A DNA stretch of 64,000 nt, from NCBI GenBank assembly GCA_029204225.1, contig CM055092.1, forward strand, positions 60,983,302-61,047,301, given 5' to 3'. The position numbers and the translations under genes are program-made. Position 1 is the first letter of the stretch; every line of letters starts with the position of its first letter. Below, one piece after another: positions 1 to 10,491 of this stretch. The stretch comes from Diphasiastrum complanatum. Lineage: Eukaryota; Streptophyta; Lycopodiopsida; Lycopodiales; Lycopodiaceae. The notes beneath the pieces are model-generated. The model ran no database searches. It saw nothing but the letters and a program-made list of their open reading frames with translations, and was not told the DNA's origin.

Positions 1-600
1 CATCAGTCAGACCTCAACCGATGGCCCTGCGTGAAATCTCAACCGAAGCCAATCATTCAGATCTCGACCGACGAGTTACCTAAATCTCGACCGACGCACT
101 CAGTTAGATCTCAACCGACAGCCTCAGTAAAATCTCAACCAACACCCATTAAATTAGATCTCAACCGACGGCCACAGTCAGATCTCAACCGACGGCCTCA
201 GTGAAATCTCAACCGATGGCCTCCGTCCGATCTCAACCGACGGCCTGTATTAGATCTCAACCGATGACCACTGTCAAATTTCAACCGACGGCCTGCTATT
301 CGATCTCAACCAACGGCCTGCTATTCAATCTCAACCGACGGCCTGCTATTAGATCTCAACTGACGGCCTGCTATTCGATCTCAACTGACGGCTTGCTATT
401 AAATCTCGACCGACGGTGCCCTGTGACATCTCGACCGACGGTCTTCAATTAAATCTCAACCGACGGATAGTATCAGATCTCGACCGACGGCCACTGTCAA
501 ATCTCAACCGACGGGTAGTATCAGATCTCGACTGAAGGCCACTGTCAAATCTGAACCGACGGACAGTATCAAATCTCAACCGACGGCCATTCAGCCCAAT
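1..600. repeat. Minisatellite, 23-26 bp unit
   Basis: About 25 head-to-tail copies of a degenerate unit built on ATCTCAACCGACGG lie here, mostly 23-26 bp apart (for example at 181, 207, 230 and 253). Copies vary as ATCTCGACCGACGG or ATCTCAACTGACGG, with a short variable stretch between them. The array starts at or before the window edge and fades after 600. Short open frames through it are low-complexity products of the repeat and not genes. It precedes a gypsy gag, so it may be part of that element's leader, which is inference. Confidence 0.9.
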
Positions 601-1740
601 CTCAACCGACGACCTGCTTCAACCGGCCCAGATCCACGCTAGACGACAGACCTTTCCAACGACGATCCGGACTGACGAGCACGACGTACCTCAAATACAC
701 AGCTTGCATCGACGATTTCTCTGACAATCTATCTATCTGCAACGCTATAACGAATACATGAGAATAACTACACGAGCCTGCATATGCATTGGGCCGTAAC
801 GACCGCATCCAGCTGTAACAACCACCTTGAGCCGTAGCAAGCGCCACAACCGCTCCCCGTCTATCGTCATCACCCTTCATCCCCATTCCATTCGCAATCA
901 CCCTACCTCCGCATTGCCCCACAACATCCGCATTCAGCCGCAACAATCCGCACTCTCCCCACCTTACAGACCACCTCCACCTCCATTCGCAATCACCCTA
1001 CCTCCGCATTGCCCCGCAACATCCGCATTCAGCCGCAACAAATCACCCCGCCCTCCATCGCAACCCCCTTACACCTCCATCAGTCGTTCACAACCACAAC
1101 TAACCGCCATCACGCAGACCACCAATCATCGCAAGCAACCAACAAACCACAACACTCCGCAATCAACCGTTGCAACCACAATCGACCGCAGAGGTCCCTC
1201 ATAACCGCCACTGACCGCATAAATCGCATTACACCACCTCCCTCACCTCCGCCACTGATTGCACTCCCATAGCAAACCCCCACATTCCCTCGCACTCAAC
1301 CGCATAGACCGCCTTACCGCCGTTGCAACCGCATTTCCATCGTTTCTATCACGCCTTCCACAACCACCGCATTACATCACCAACACAACATACTATCGCA
1401 AACGGACAAAAACAACATCTTCGCAACCATCCCCATCCACCTTCGCAACCGTTTCCGTCCCACACAACCACATTCGTCCATCGCAGCCGCATCCAACCGC
1501 ACTCATTCGCCCTACGACTACCCTCGGCCACCTTCACCGCAGCACACGGACACCGTAAACACCGCCACTCACCCTGGAACAGACACCGCATTCCACCGCA
1601 ATCCACCCTGGCACGATCACCTTGCCCTACCACCGCATTACTTAACACCCATCGCATTCCACTCGTCCATCGTAGAACCCGCACCCCACCGCAAACTGCA
1701 AACCGCATCCACCGTAAACTATAGGGACCACCAAAAAAAA
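601..1740. repeat. C-rich degenerate repeat tract
   Basis: This stretch is strongly biased to C and A on the plus strand and is full of short irregular copies of CCGCA / ACCGCAT / CGCAACATCCGCATT. One 40-50 bp block (CTCCGCATTGCCCC...CATCCGCATTCAGCCGCAACAA) occurs twice, near 905 and 1005. It ends in an A-rich run at 1733-1747. The overlapping frames on both strands have repeat-driven composition and no domain, so no gene is called. Confidence 0.7.
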
Positions 1741-1810
1741 AAAAAAATTTCCAAAAACACCAAAAAACTCGGAAAATCCAAAACAATAAAAAAACTCATA
1801 CCAGTACTCA

Positions 1811-3162
1811 ATGGACCAACAAAAAGACCCTGAAATCCCAGACGATTATCCATACGAGGTCAGGTCCCCTGTAGCTGAACGAATCAGATGCCATAGGTTC
1901 TATCGAATGCCAGCCGAACTCCAGGAGCCATCCACAAACCCGTTCGACGGACAAGAACCTGATAGAGCCGAGTCTTCACGCGCACGACCCCATTTTTCTG
2001 GTGCTGAGCCCTCACGAGTCAGAACCAACCCTAATGGAGTTTCTGCTACCCACGGAGCTCATCTTGAGAGACGTACACCTAAGCTAGATCTACCAAAGTT
2101 TGACAGTAGTTCGGACCCTCAAAGATTTTTGCAAATCTTTGAGAATGCATGTGATGTGTATGGTGAAACATCTCACGATGCTATGGTCCAACTGTTTTCA
2201 ATGACCATGATTGCTAAAGCACGTGATTGGTTTTTCAACCTTGATCGTGAAGATAAAACAGACTGGTCAATTCTAAAAGAGTCATTTGTCAAGCGTTTTA
2301 AGCCCTTTCACTTGATCGAAAGCCCTTTTGTCAAATTGAGTAACATCAAAATGACAAAAGATGAACGCGAACGAGACTATATCGAGCGTTTCAAACGCCT
2401 CAAAAGTCAAGTACAAGAACAGCCCTCCGAACAGATGCTCATCATCTGGTTCCTAGTCGGACTTCCAAGATGGATTAGACGCGAGCTTAAATCAAATGAC
2501 GAATATACAAGCCTAAAGTTAGCTGTGTCTGATGCCATCAAGGAGGAAGATGAAGGATCAGATGTTGACGAATCAAGGGAAAGACGAGCACCACGTGCTC
2601 CTGTCCATGAGTCGAAGCCGATCGAGGACACCCGAGATCAGCTTTGGAAATCCTAGTTGGAGTTGCTTAATAAGCAACATCAACTACAAATGGAGAAACT
2701 CACCAATGAATTTCAAGCTACCCTGAAGTCTATCCTAAGCAGTATGCCTGGTCAGTCAAACCCTGCACAGGTACCTTATAGACAAAAAACAATATGGTGC
2801 CCACACTGCCGGGCTACGCATCCTGTTGATGCTTGTCCTTCATATCCGCCTATCCAAGCACATACAGTCCAACAATATGAAGCACAACCATCACATTCTT
2901 GACATTCCTTGACTTATCCCGAATATCCACCAGAAAGTCCGGATCATTAGCCATACAAGATGGCTATGCCGTTATACAAGGGCCATTGCACACCAGATGT
3001 TTCATCTGTGGTGAAACTGGCCACTTCATGGTTGATTGTCCAGTCAAGACCAAGTACCATGCTGAGTGTCCTGACTGTATCAGAAAACACAGTTTCAAAG
3101 ACTGTCCGAAACAACCAACTACGATCCTGCCTACCCATGACGTCAGTTATGAATCCCGATAG
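1811..3162 (+). pseudogene. gag: Ty3/gypsy gag polyprotein with three zinc knuckles, broken
   Basis: This is the capsid/nucleocapsid precursor of an LTR retrotransposon, which packages element RNA in cytoplasmic particles. The first 281 codons from ATG 1811 hold the retrotransposon gag domain, roughly residues 90-235, with LPKFDSSSDPQRFLQIFE, DWFFNLDRED and FLVGLPRWIRREL. A TAG at 2654-2656 stops the frame, but the same frame continues with a short coiled segment and WCPHCRATHPVDAC, then stops again at 2900-2902. A frame change then gives CFICGETGHFMVDC, a canonical CX2CX4HX4C knuckle, and CPDCIRKHSFKDC. The outer two fingers have CX2CX3HX4C spacing. No protease or polymerase follows, so this is a dead or gag-only derivative. 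The gag identification is secure; the exact lineage is not. Confidence 0.85.
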
Positions 3163-4517
3163 GATCCTCACGACAACCACACGAGCACCATAGCACCCAA
3201 CCGCTCAGCCTGTTGCTCACTCGAGAAGTTTCTAGCAAACTTCTACAATACCGCACAATACAACAGCTCAATATGAAATGAGTCCTTGTCGAAAGAAAGT
3301 GAAACCGATATTCCGTCATCTGCTACAATGTCCAACCAAGAGCAACCTCCACAGGGAATTGACAATTTTTCTCCCCTTCTACAACCTCAAATCTATTTTG
3401 TCTTTCCATATGTTGATACGATTTTCAATGTGCCAATACATAATAAATCTAGAATTCGGAAATCCAGATAGAGATTCGGTTCTGAATCTCTTGTTCAGAG
3501 AGGTCCTCAAGACATAGTACCTCATCCATACCTGCATCTCAAGCTATATCTTACAACATCTGCTATCAATGATGGTAGATTTAGTGTCATCCACCCTGCC
3601 TTGTTTTGACAAGGGCATGTAAGAGTAAGTCACATTACTCTACAAACAATGGAATATTACAACTGTCAGGGTACATTATCAATGTTGATAAATGTAAGTT
3701 TTGTTCGACAAGTACACTACAGTTCTCACTCTCCGTACTGTTTGTATATTTCCTTGTTTTTCTTCATCCTAGTGTGTGATTGATTTTTGCATGAGAAATA
3801 GCGACTACACGAGAGTCTTCTGTAGAGCATCTCTAGAACACATTTTCATTCACCTGTCAATCTTCAGCTCACCTTGCACAGAGTTTCCAATCTTTGAGCA
3901 TACTGCAAATATGCCAAGTACAGATCGCGTCAGAGTTGATTCTTGCACCTCATCGTCATATTCAACTTCGAGTCAACAACAGCAAGATCGAAACAACTTT
4001 AATTATAATTTGTTCAATCTTTAGTCCAGTCGCATGTTCAACGAGTTTCAACTACGTGTTCCACACGCCGATCCAATCCTGAGCATGAACAATTACCAGC
4101 AACAACATCCCCACCAACAGATTTTGGGGGGGAAGAGAGTGGATCTGCTTGGATCCACTGGAGCAGTTACGCTACCAACAACAACATCAGCAAGATCGAC
4201 AACCAAGGTCACAAGTCAAATATGAAAAAGACAAGGCTAAAGAAGGCAGATGGGTAATCCGAAGAGACTTAATCAAAAGAAGTATTCCAGTCATGACGAA
4301 GATCCTTCAGAAAAGGGAAACACAAGCATTGGAAAATCAGTCTCCTTCTTCAACCAACCTCTTGCCATACTTTTGCGCCCATTCTCATGTCTATCGTCTA
4401 CACCATCTACCGTTGTCACCACCACCCTTCCTTCCATCTGTTTATTTATCATCAGTTTACTGTTCTTCTGAGAAATCCCTAGTTTTTTAGAGTCCTACCG
4501 AAGCAGTTGAAAGATCA
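3163..4517 (+). other. Decayed retrotransposon interior, no gene recognised
   Basis: This stretch follows the gag pseudogene and keeps short open segments in several frames, for example 3286-3471 and 4149-4490, rich in Q, S and P. None shows protease DSG, reverse-transcriptase or integrase motifs. It is probably the degraded downstream part of the same gag-bearing element. Confidence 0.4.
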
Positions 4518-4751
4518 TTGCAAATGTCTTGCGGAGACCAATTGCCACCTACAATGGTTGATCAGCCAAACAAAGATCTACAGAAGCAGGCGAAGCAGCT
4601 AGAAGAAATAAAGAGAAAGATCCAGGAAGCTGAGGAGGAAAGGACAAAACTTAAGCAACAGATGAGTCAGATCAATCTTGATCAAAAGAAACTCTCTGGA
4701 GCAATGATAGTTGAATCCCGTCCTATGAAGTCCAAAGAGATCCAAAAGTAA
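4518..4751 (+). pseudogene. Short coiled-coil open frame in element remains
   Basis: A 77-codon frame opens at ATG 4518. From about residue 18 it is a charged heptad-like helix with repeated K/E/Q and L/I positions (KQAKQLEEIKRKIQEAEEE), as in coiled coils. There is no second domain and the frame ends at TAA 4749. It lies in the same orientation as the gag remains at 1811-3162 and may be a fragment of that element's polyprotein. I do not recognise a family; it could also be a chance frame in purine-rich sequence. Confidence 0.3.
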
Positions 4752-5839
4752 CGGATCGAAAGAAAGAGCTACAGAAAAAGAAAGATGAAGACAACCGTGA
4801 ACCTGCAAAATAAAGCAAGCTCCTCACCCAGCAAGTGGTGGTCAAAGCTCGACATTGCAAGGGTCCAAGGCTGCAACTGTAGAACTATCAGTTCTTTCAT
4901 CCTTTCACCAAGCCTTCATCATGTTTTCTTACCGTTATCAAACCGTCCATCCAAATCTGTTCCTACCACCAATTTTTGATGAGTCCATCCCCTTGAGACT
5001 GATAATCAAACTTTGTGCAACCTGTAAATCGAAGGTTTTCCTTGAGACTGAAACTTCAATTGAGAGAAGAACCACGGAAACACCCAGAGGCAAATGGAGG
5101 ATACAGACCTCCCAGAAGATAGAATCTGCCAAGAAACCAAAGATGAAACCGTCAATGGCAAATACAAGTGACAAAACAAAGAGACACATGGAAAGCACTC
5201 GAGCATGCAAGTTGTGAAGCTACTGAGAGCTCTCCAATTTTGAGAATGTCAACCAATTGCAGCAATAAGACATTCTGGTTAAACTGCGGCAATTCGTGAA
5301 AAACAGTGTTTGTGATAAAGACTGGCGACAATAAGCACTTGGTTTTATGTAAGCGAACGAGGATCTACGCTTTTCCAAGTGACGATCGAAGATGCCAATG
5401 CAAAGCGGAGCGACATCGTCCAATATGAGTTGCAGTGGGTCTTGCAACACATTAGGGGTGGGATGATGTTGGCTGATTCTGACGAATCCCCAAGATACTT
5501 GAACAGAGCAACTCAAGAGCACCTCTCACCTTAGATCGAGGAGGTCTCTGAGAAGACGAGACTAACGAAGATTGAGAGCCGAGAAATACTAGCTAGGAAA
5601 GACATGCAAGAACTGTGTAAGCCTCATGGTGAATCCCGGAAGATGGAATGACCATGTAGGAACTAGTATTTCTAAGCAAATGTAATAAATGCAAGTAGAC
5701 CGCTCTTAAAGAAAGTAGAGTGAGCCACCTTTTGATGGTGACCTCTAGTGGAGAGCATTATTCCACTTGTAATTTGTGAAATGTGGAAATTCCACTAGGA
5801 TGCCACCTAAGGAGCTCTCTTGCTTATTTAAGAGACTCC
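4752..5839. other. No gene seen
   Basis: This is purine-rich plus-strand sequence with short frames only and no motif I can assign. It runs up to the CTCTT target-site copy of the chromodomain element at 5840-5844. Confidence 0.4.
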
Positions 5840-5844
5840 CTCTT

Positions 5845-6200
5845 TGTAATAGATCCTAACACCACAGTAGGGCAAACACTCACTGATCCACCCAACCTTG
5901 CCTACTCCCTGATATAGAGTAAGCCCCTCGTAGCCCAGTGTGAGGACTGGTAGCATGCAACTGCCAAGTGTCGTCCACGTGGCACTGACGTGGCCGACTG
6001 CACGTCGGGACCCAACTGGGGGCCCTATCCTGCTGACAGGGTCCCTAGGCTGTGTTGGGCCCGCCATGGCTATGGACCGTGCTGGGGCACACTACTCAAA
6101 CTGTCTTGCCCTGTTGGTCATGTACGCTAGACACGACCCTGATTGTGGTATCTGACCTATCTGTGTTCCCTAGGGTTCGGCTGGTTACGAGCTCGTAACA
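5845..6200 (-). repeat. 3' LTR of chromovirus (356 bp)
   Basis: A direct repeat of 10128-10486, differing by scattered substitutions and a few small indels. It starts TGTAATAG and ends CGTAACA on the plus strand, with polypurine tract next to it at 6201. A minus-strand TATA-like CTCTATAT lies near 5912-5919. The high similarity of the two LTRs points to fairly recent insertion. Confidence 0.95.
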
Positions 6201-6215
6201 CTCCCTCCCCCTTAA
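6201..6215 (-). other. Polypurine tract
   Basis: On the minus strand this reads TTAAGGGGGAGGGAG and lies directly against the 3' LTR, the normal primer site for plus-strand DNA synthesis. The TAA stop of the integrase frame (6212-6214) falls inside it. Confidence 0.9.
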
Positions 6216-7495
6216 GAACCGTCTTGGTCCTCTAAGACAAAGTCTGGAAAAATCTTGCGAAGGACGCTGCCTCTTTCCCAAGTGGCATTCTCAACAGGCT
6301 GATCATTCCACTTAACCAGATATTCTCGGTATAGAGTATGACGAGTCTGCGTCTCTCTACTATCAAGAATCTTCTCTGGTTCATGTGGAGGTTGCTGAGG
6401 ATCCAATGGGAGAACTAGAACACTGTCCCCTACCAGATTGTTTGATCTGGTTAAGGCTTTTTGTAACTGACTTACATGAAAGACTGGAAAAACCTTACTG
6501 TTGTGTGGGAGTTCTAGTTCATAGGTGACCTCGCCTAGTCTCCTACTGATGGTAAAGGGACCACAATACCTTGGAGACAACTTAGCACACACTCCTGATT
6601 TGAGGGTTTTAGAGTCGACTGGGACTCTCAAGTAGACTTTCTCACCAATGGAGAACTGCACATCCCGTCTGTGTGGATCTGCATAATGCCTGGCTTGATC
6701 CTGGGACTGCCTAATGCTACGCTTAGCATGTTCTATCATCTGGTTTAGGTCCTCTAGAAAGTTTCTAGCTGCTTCAACTTTTTCTTGTTTAAACCCTACA
6801 GCTATGAGTGAGTGTGGCTGAAAACCGTACATCAGCATAAATGGGCTGTATCCCGTAGCTGAATGTTTGGTACTGTTGTAAGCAAACTCTAATATCGAGA
6901 GATACTCCTCCCAATTAGTCTGCTTCTTGCTGACGTACGCACGAAGCATATCCTCCAGCACTTGATTTACCCTCTCTGTTTGACCGTCCGTCTGTGGATG
7001 GTCGGTGGTACTCATATTAAGTTTAGTATGGAGATGATGGAATACTGCCCTCCAAAAATTTCCAGTAAACTTACTGTCCCGGTCGTTGACTATGCCGGAA
7101 GGTAGACCGTACAATTTAAATAGCCCGTCTACAAACAACCTCGCTAACTCTGGAGCTTTAACGGTTGTTTTGGTCGGAATGAAATGAGCCATTTTGGTCA
7201 GACGGTCAACTGTGACCCATATAGCATCATTACCCTTTTGGGTTTTAGGCAGGCCTACTATAAAATCCATGGAGATACTCTCCCATTTACCAACTGGTAT
7301 TTCTAAGGGATGCAACAACCCTCCTGCCTTTAAACGCTCTGCTTTCTTTACTTGACATTTCTGGCAACTGGTTACATACTGGTGGACGTCCTTTTTCATA
7401 CTGGGCCAGAAAAATTGCCTACGAAGAAGCTCATAGGTCTTCTGTATGCCTGGGTGTCCCGCACTAGGATTGTCATGACATTCATATAGGACCAA
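6212..7495 (-). pseudogene. pol: Integrase with H2C2 zinc finger and chromodomain
   Basis: This is the C-terminal part of Pol, 427 open codons. It joins element cDNA to host DNA in the nucleus. In order it shows an H2C2 finger (HDNPSAGH ... CQKC, residues 7-48), a catalytic core with SMDFIVGLP, VNDRDSKF and DGQTERVNQ supplying the D, D and E, a GPY/F region (KLSPRYCGPFTI), and a C-terminal chromodomain from about residue 370 (EPEKILDSRE ... YLVKWNDQPVENATWE). The domain looks catalytically intact. It is not independently started: the first codon is TTG and an in-frame TAG at 7496-7498 separates it from RNase H, so it is a nonsense-truncated part of one long pol frame. It ends within the polypurine tract. 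Confidence 0.92.
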
Positions 7496-8113
7496 CTAAT
7501 AATCCTCTGAATTGGGGACACATACTCTATCTCTATAGAGCAAGTACTCATCCTGAATGGAATACTGTTTCCATTTGAATCCTTGAGTCAACTGACCCTC
7601 AACCACTGGGGTTTGCTTGGGTAATACAGGCTCAGAATCCTCAACGTCATCTGACGACGTATACTCGGACTCATCATCATCCTCAATGGAAGCTGCCGTA
7701 TTCTTGGATGAACTGGCACCAGCCCCGGGAACTGGTTCTAGAGTCTGTAACTGTCTGTTCTGGACTGAGTTCCAGAATGCATCATGCTGGCATTTCCCTC
7801 TCAAGGACTCGAGTAACTCATTACGAATCTGAGTAAAACTCAGCTCGTTTATCATAGGCATTCTGCTAAGGGCATCTGCTACTGTATTGAATTTTCCACG
7901 CCTATATCTGATAGACATGTCAAACTCTTGCATCAACTCTGCCCAACGAGCTTTCCAACCTCTAAGCTCAGGTTGATTGCAAAGGTATATGAGACTCTCA
8001 TGGTCTGTCAGGACCTCAAAGTTGGCACCATACAAATAATGCCTCCAAGTCTTAAGGGCATGTACTATAGAAATGAGTTCCTTTTCATAGGTACTGTACC
8101 TAGTCTGAGCTGG
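7496..8113 (-). pseudogene. pol: RNase H and tether region of Pol, internally deleted
   Basis: This part degrades the RNA strand during reverse transcription and bridges to integrase. Visible motifs are YSTYEKELISIVHALKTW, LTDHESLIYL and FNTVADALSRMP, followed by an acidic S/D/E-rich linker leading to the integrase finger. Upstream, the text jumps from the end of RT (NLLKGKG) straight to AQTRYSTYEKEL with a TAG at the joint near 8114. About 60-70 residues that normally carry the first catalytic Asp of RNase H are missing. The domain is therefore dead. A second in-frame TAG ends it at 7496. Confidence 0.85.
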
Positions 8114-8886
8114 CTATCCCTTCCCCTTAAGGAGATTTGTCATAGGAACTGCTATCTGAGCATATTCCTTGACAAATCGTCTGTAATATCCCGCCAGACC
8201 AAGAAAGATCTGAAGTTCCAAAATATTCTGAGGTCTCAGCCAATTGAGTATGGCTTTAACCTTATTTGGGTCCATCTTAATCCCATCTGAAGAGATAATG
8301 TGACCCAAATATGCTACTTCTTCAACGAAGAATTCACACTTGGATTGTTTAGCATAAAGCTTATGCTTTCTGAGCAGTCTTTAGATGCTCCTTCCTCGTT
8401 TTGCTGTAGACGAGGATGTCATCTAAAAATACGACTACAAACTTACCCAAGTATGGTCTGAGGACACTGTTCATCAAGGTCATAAAGGTAGCTGGAGCAT
8501 TTGTGAGCCCAAATGGCATCACCTTAAACTCATAATGACCGTGACGAGTCCTAAAAGTTGTTTTCAAGAAGTCTTCCGCTTTTATACGGACTTGATGATA
8601 TCCCGATCTGAGGTCTATTTTGCTGAAAAACTTAGCCCCGTCAAGTTGGTCAAACAACTCGTCTGCTCGAGGCATAGGATATTTATTCTTAATTGTGACT
8701 TTATTGAGGGCTCTGCAATCTACGCAAAGACGCTAGACCCCTCTTTCTTTTTCACCAATAGGACTGGTGAGGCCCATGGTGAACTACTGGTCTGAATTTG
8801 GCCTTTCCCAAGATAGTCTGTTAACTGCCTAGTTAGTCCTTCATCCTCTGTTCGGCTGACCCGATACGGAGGTTTAGAAACAGGTG
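8114..8886 (-). pseudogene. pol: Reverse transcriptase, frameshifted, N-terminus deleted
   Basis: This is the RNA-dependent DNA polymerase domain of gypsy Pol. It begins abruptly in PVSKPPYRVS near 8884 and continues through SSPWASPVLLVKKKEGS, the [16 protein letters not shown] block, [24 protein letters not shown] and the active site [14 protein letters not shown]. It then runs to [10 protein letters not shown] and ends at the RNase H deletion. One single-base loss near 8730 (the expected Trp after EGS is gone) and another frame change near 8385 (after KEHLKT) break the frame into three pieces. Catalytic Asp residues survive, but no full protein can be read. The protease that should precede it is absent. 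Confidence 0.88.
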
Positions 8887-9749
8887 CTATACCTCTTCCT
8901 ACCCATTGAATCATCATAGATTTGAGCATATCTGAGAGCTTGCTCAAGGGTAGTAGGCGAGTTTCTCTGGACCTCTACTTTATATTCATCTTTGAGGCCA
9001 CGGACAAATCCCCTGATTTTCTGATAATCATCCATATTTTTAATCTTTAAAATTGCTTCTCGATACTGTGAGATATATTGGATGAGGGACTTGTCCATTA
9101 CTGTTCTTTCCCAGGCTTCCCAGGCTCTATCAAGTTCATTTTCTGGTAGAAATTCTCTTAGGAAAGCTTCTTCAAAAGCTTTCCATGACCGGGGAGTCTG
9201 CCCAGTCTCCTGGAGATTTAACCACCACTTATAGGCCATAGGCCCTAAGGAAAGACTGGCCTCAATAGCTTGCAAATGGTCAGGGGTCTGTTTAAGAGCA
9301 TGAATGTTCTTCCATTTGCTGAGGAAGGTTTGTAGAATGTCTGCATTTCTATCCTTCTCTTCCCCATTAAAAGTAGGAGGCTTTAAATCTTTAAAGACAC
9401 TGGGGTGAGACCGTAAAGTCTCACCCAAAACTGATGGAAGTGGACAAGGGGATAACTGAGAAGTGGAGGGAAGGCTTCCTTTCGCGGAACTCAAAATCAA
9501 ACTTTTGAGTTCAGCGAACGAGTCGTCCACACTGGACTTGAAATTGGCTAATGCCAATTTCAGTTCATCCACTTCTGTTACCAACTGGAGAAACTGCTCC
9601 TTGGTAACCAGTTCGTCGAGTTCTTCGGCGAACTGTTCCTGTTCTTCCAATTCCATTGGTTCCTTCCCTTTTCTGTAAGCCAAGGCTTCTGTTTCAAGTT
9701 CGTCGAAGCCTCTCTCCGGGGGTTGATCAGGTCCCTGAGGAGTGGTGAT
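8874..9749 (-). pseudogene. gag: Gag of chromovirus, start codon lost
   Basis: The structural protein of the element. From about 9749 the frame reads ITTPQGPDQ...FDELETEAL, then a coiled segment and the retrotransposon gag domain (PPTFNGEEKDRN, WKNIHALKQTPDHLQ, FEEAFLREFLPENELDRAWEAW, GFVRGLKDEYKVEV). The related element at 55792 starts MTTPAETQ at the equivalent place, so ATC at 9747-9749 here is probably a mutated ATG. The only later Met lies near 9656. The frame runs to LRYAQIYDDSMGRKRYS and then into the deletion joint at about 8890, where reverse transcriptase follows in another frame. The zinc knuckle that should end gag is gone. Confidence 0.85.
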
Positions 9750-10110
9750 CTTGGAAACTGAAAGAGAGCTACCTTAACTTCTGAAGGCTCAGACTCACAA
9801 AGATTTCACTGGAAAATCAGAAGGAGGTCGCTGATTTCACAGCGATGGATCTGCTCGCTGATTACAACAGTAATTCCATTCTGAAATCCGAGAAAGAAGT
9901 CCCCAAAATCAGAGAGGAAAGCTGATCTAACAGCGTTGAAGCTGTACCAGACAATTCTCCTCCAAACTACTGTAAGTTCTAGCAGATTGAAGGATTTTAA
10001 AGCTGGTCCTACAGCGATTTTCCTCCTCTATTCTTTTCTGAGAATCTGAGAAATATTTCCTATCTTCTGATAGCTTTCTCTACTGCTGCTCCTGAACTCC
10101 CTAGGATGGA
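9750..10110 (-). other. Chromovirus 5' leader
   Basis: The untranslated stretch between primer site and gag. No coding or repeat feature is visible apart from several GCTGAT/ACAGCGAT-like short motifs. Confidence 0.6.
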
Positions 10111-10127
10111 GATGGCTCTGATACTAG
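10111..10127 (-). other. Primer binding site, tRNA-iMet type
   Basis: On the minus strand, CTAGTATCAGAGCCATC directly follows the 5' LTR. TATCAGAGCCA matches the complement of the plant initiator tRNA-Met 3' end, the usual gypsy/copia primer. Confidence 0.9.
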
Positions 10128-10486
10128 TGTAATAGATCCTAACACCACAGTAGGGCAAACACTCACTGATCCACCCAACCTTGCCTACTCCCTAATATAG
10201 AGTAAGCCCCTCCTAGCCCAGTGTGAGGACTAGTAGCATGCAACTGCCAAGTGTCGGCCACGTAGCACTGACGTGGCCGACTGCACGTCGGGACCCAACT
10301 GGGGGCCCTATCCTGCTGACAGGGTCCCTAGGCTGTGTTAGGCCCGCCATGGCTATGGACCGTGCTGGGGCACACTACTCACACTGTCTTGACCCTGTTG
10401 GTCATGTACGCCGGACACGACCTTGACTGTGGTATCTGACCTATCTGTGTTCCCTAGGGTTCGGCACTGGTTACGAGCTCGTAACA
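10128..10486 (-). repeat. 5' LTR of chromovirus (359 bp)
   Basis: Partner of 5845-6200, starting TGTAATAG and ending CGTAACA on the plus strand, and followed at once by the second CTCTT target copy. Read on the minus strand it carries the element's own promoter. Confidence 0.95.
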
Positions 10487-10491
10487 CTCTT

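Larger units (their letters stand above)
5845..10486 (-). mobile_element. Ty3/gypsy chromovirus, structurally bounded, coding-defective
   Basis: Both LTRs (5845-6200 and 10128-10486) begin TGTAATAG and end CGTAACA on the plus strand and are near-identical. The element is flanked by a perfect 5 bp target-site duplication CTCTT at 5840-5844 and 10487-10491. On the minus strand it has a tRNA-iMet primer site, gag, reverse transcriptase, RNase H, integrase with a C-terminal chromodomain, and a polypurine tract. At 4.64 kb it is short for a chromovirus: the gag zinc knuckle, protease and first part of RT are deleted, part of RNase H is deleted, and there are frameshifts and a nonsense codon. The chromodomain places it in the plant chromovirus group, whose chromodomain is thought to steer integration to heterochromatin. 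Confidence 0.95.

Noticed and set aside
1-600. CRISPR-like array of short direct repeats
   Set aside because: Spacers are only about 10 bp, not unique, and the repeats are degenerate; the window is plant nuclear DNA. It is a minisatellite.
602-1786. Several overlapping frames of 60-145 codons on both strands
   Set aside because: They are rich in H, P, T and R or their complements because of the CCGCA repeats; no domain and no consistent frame.
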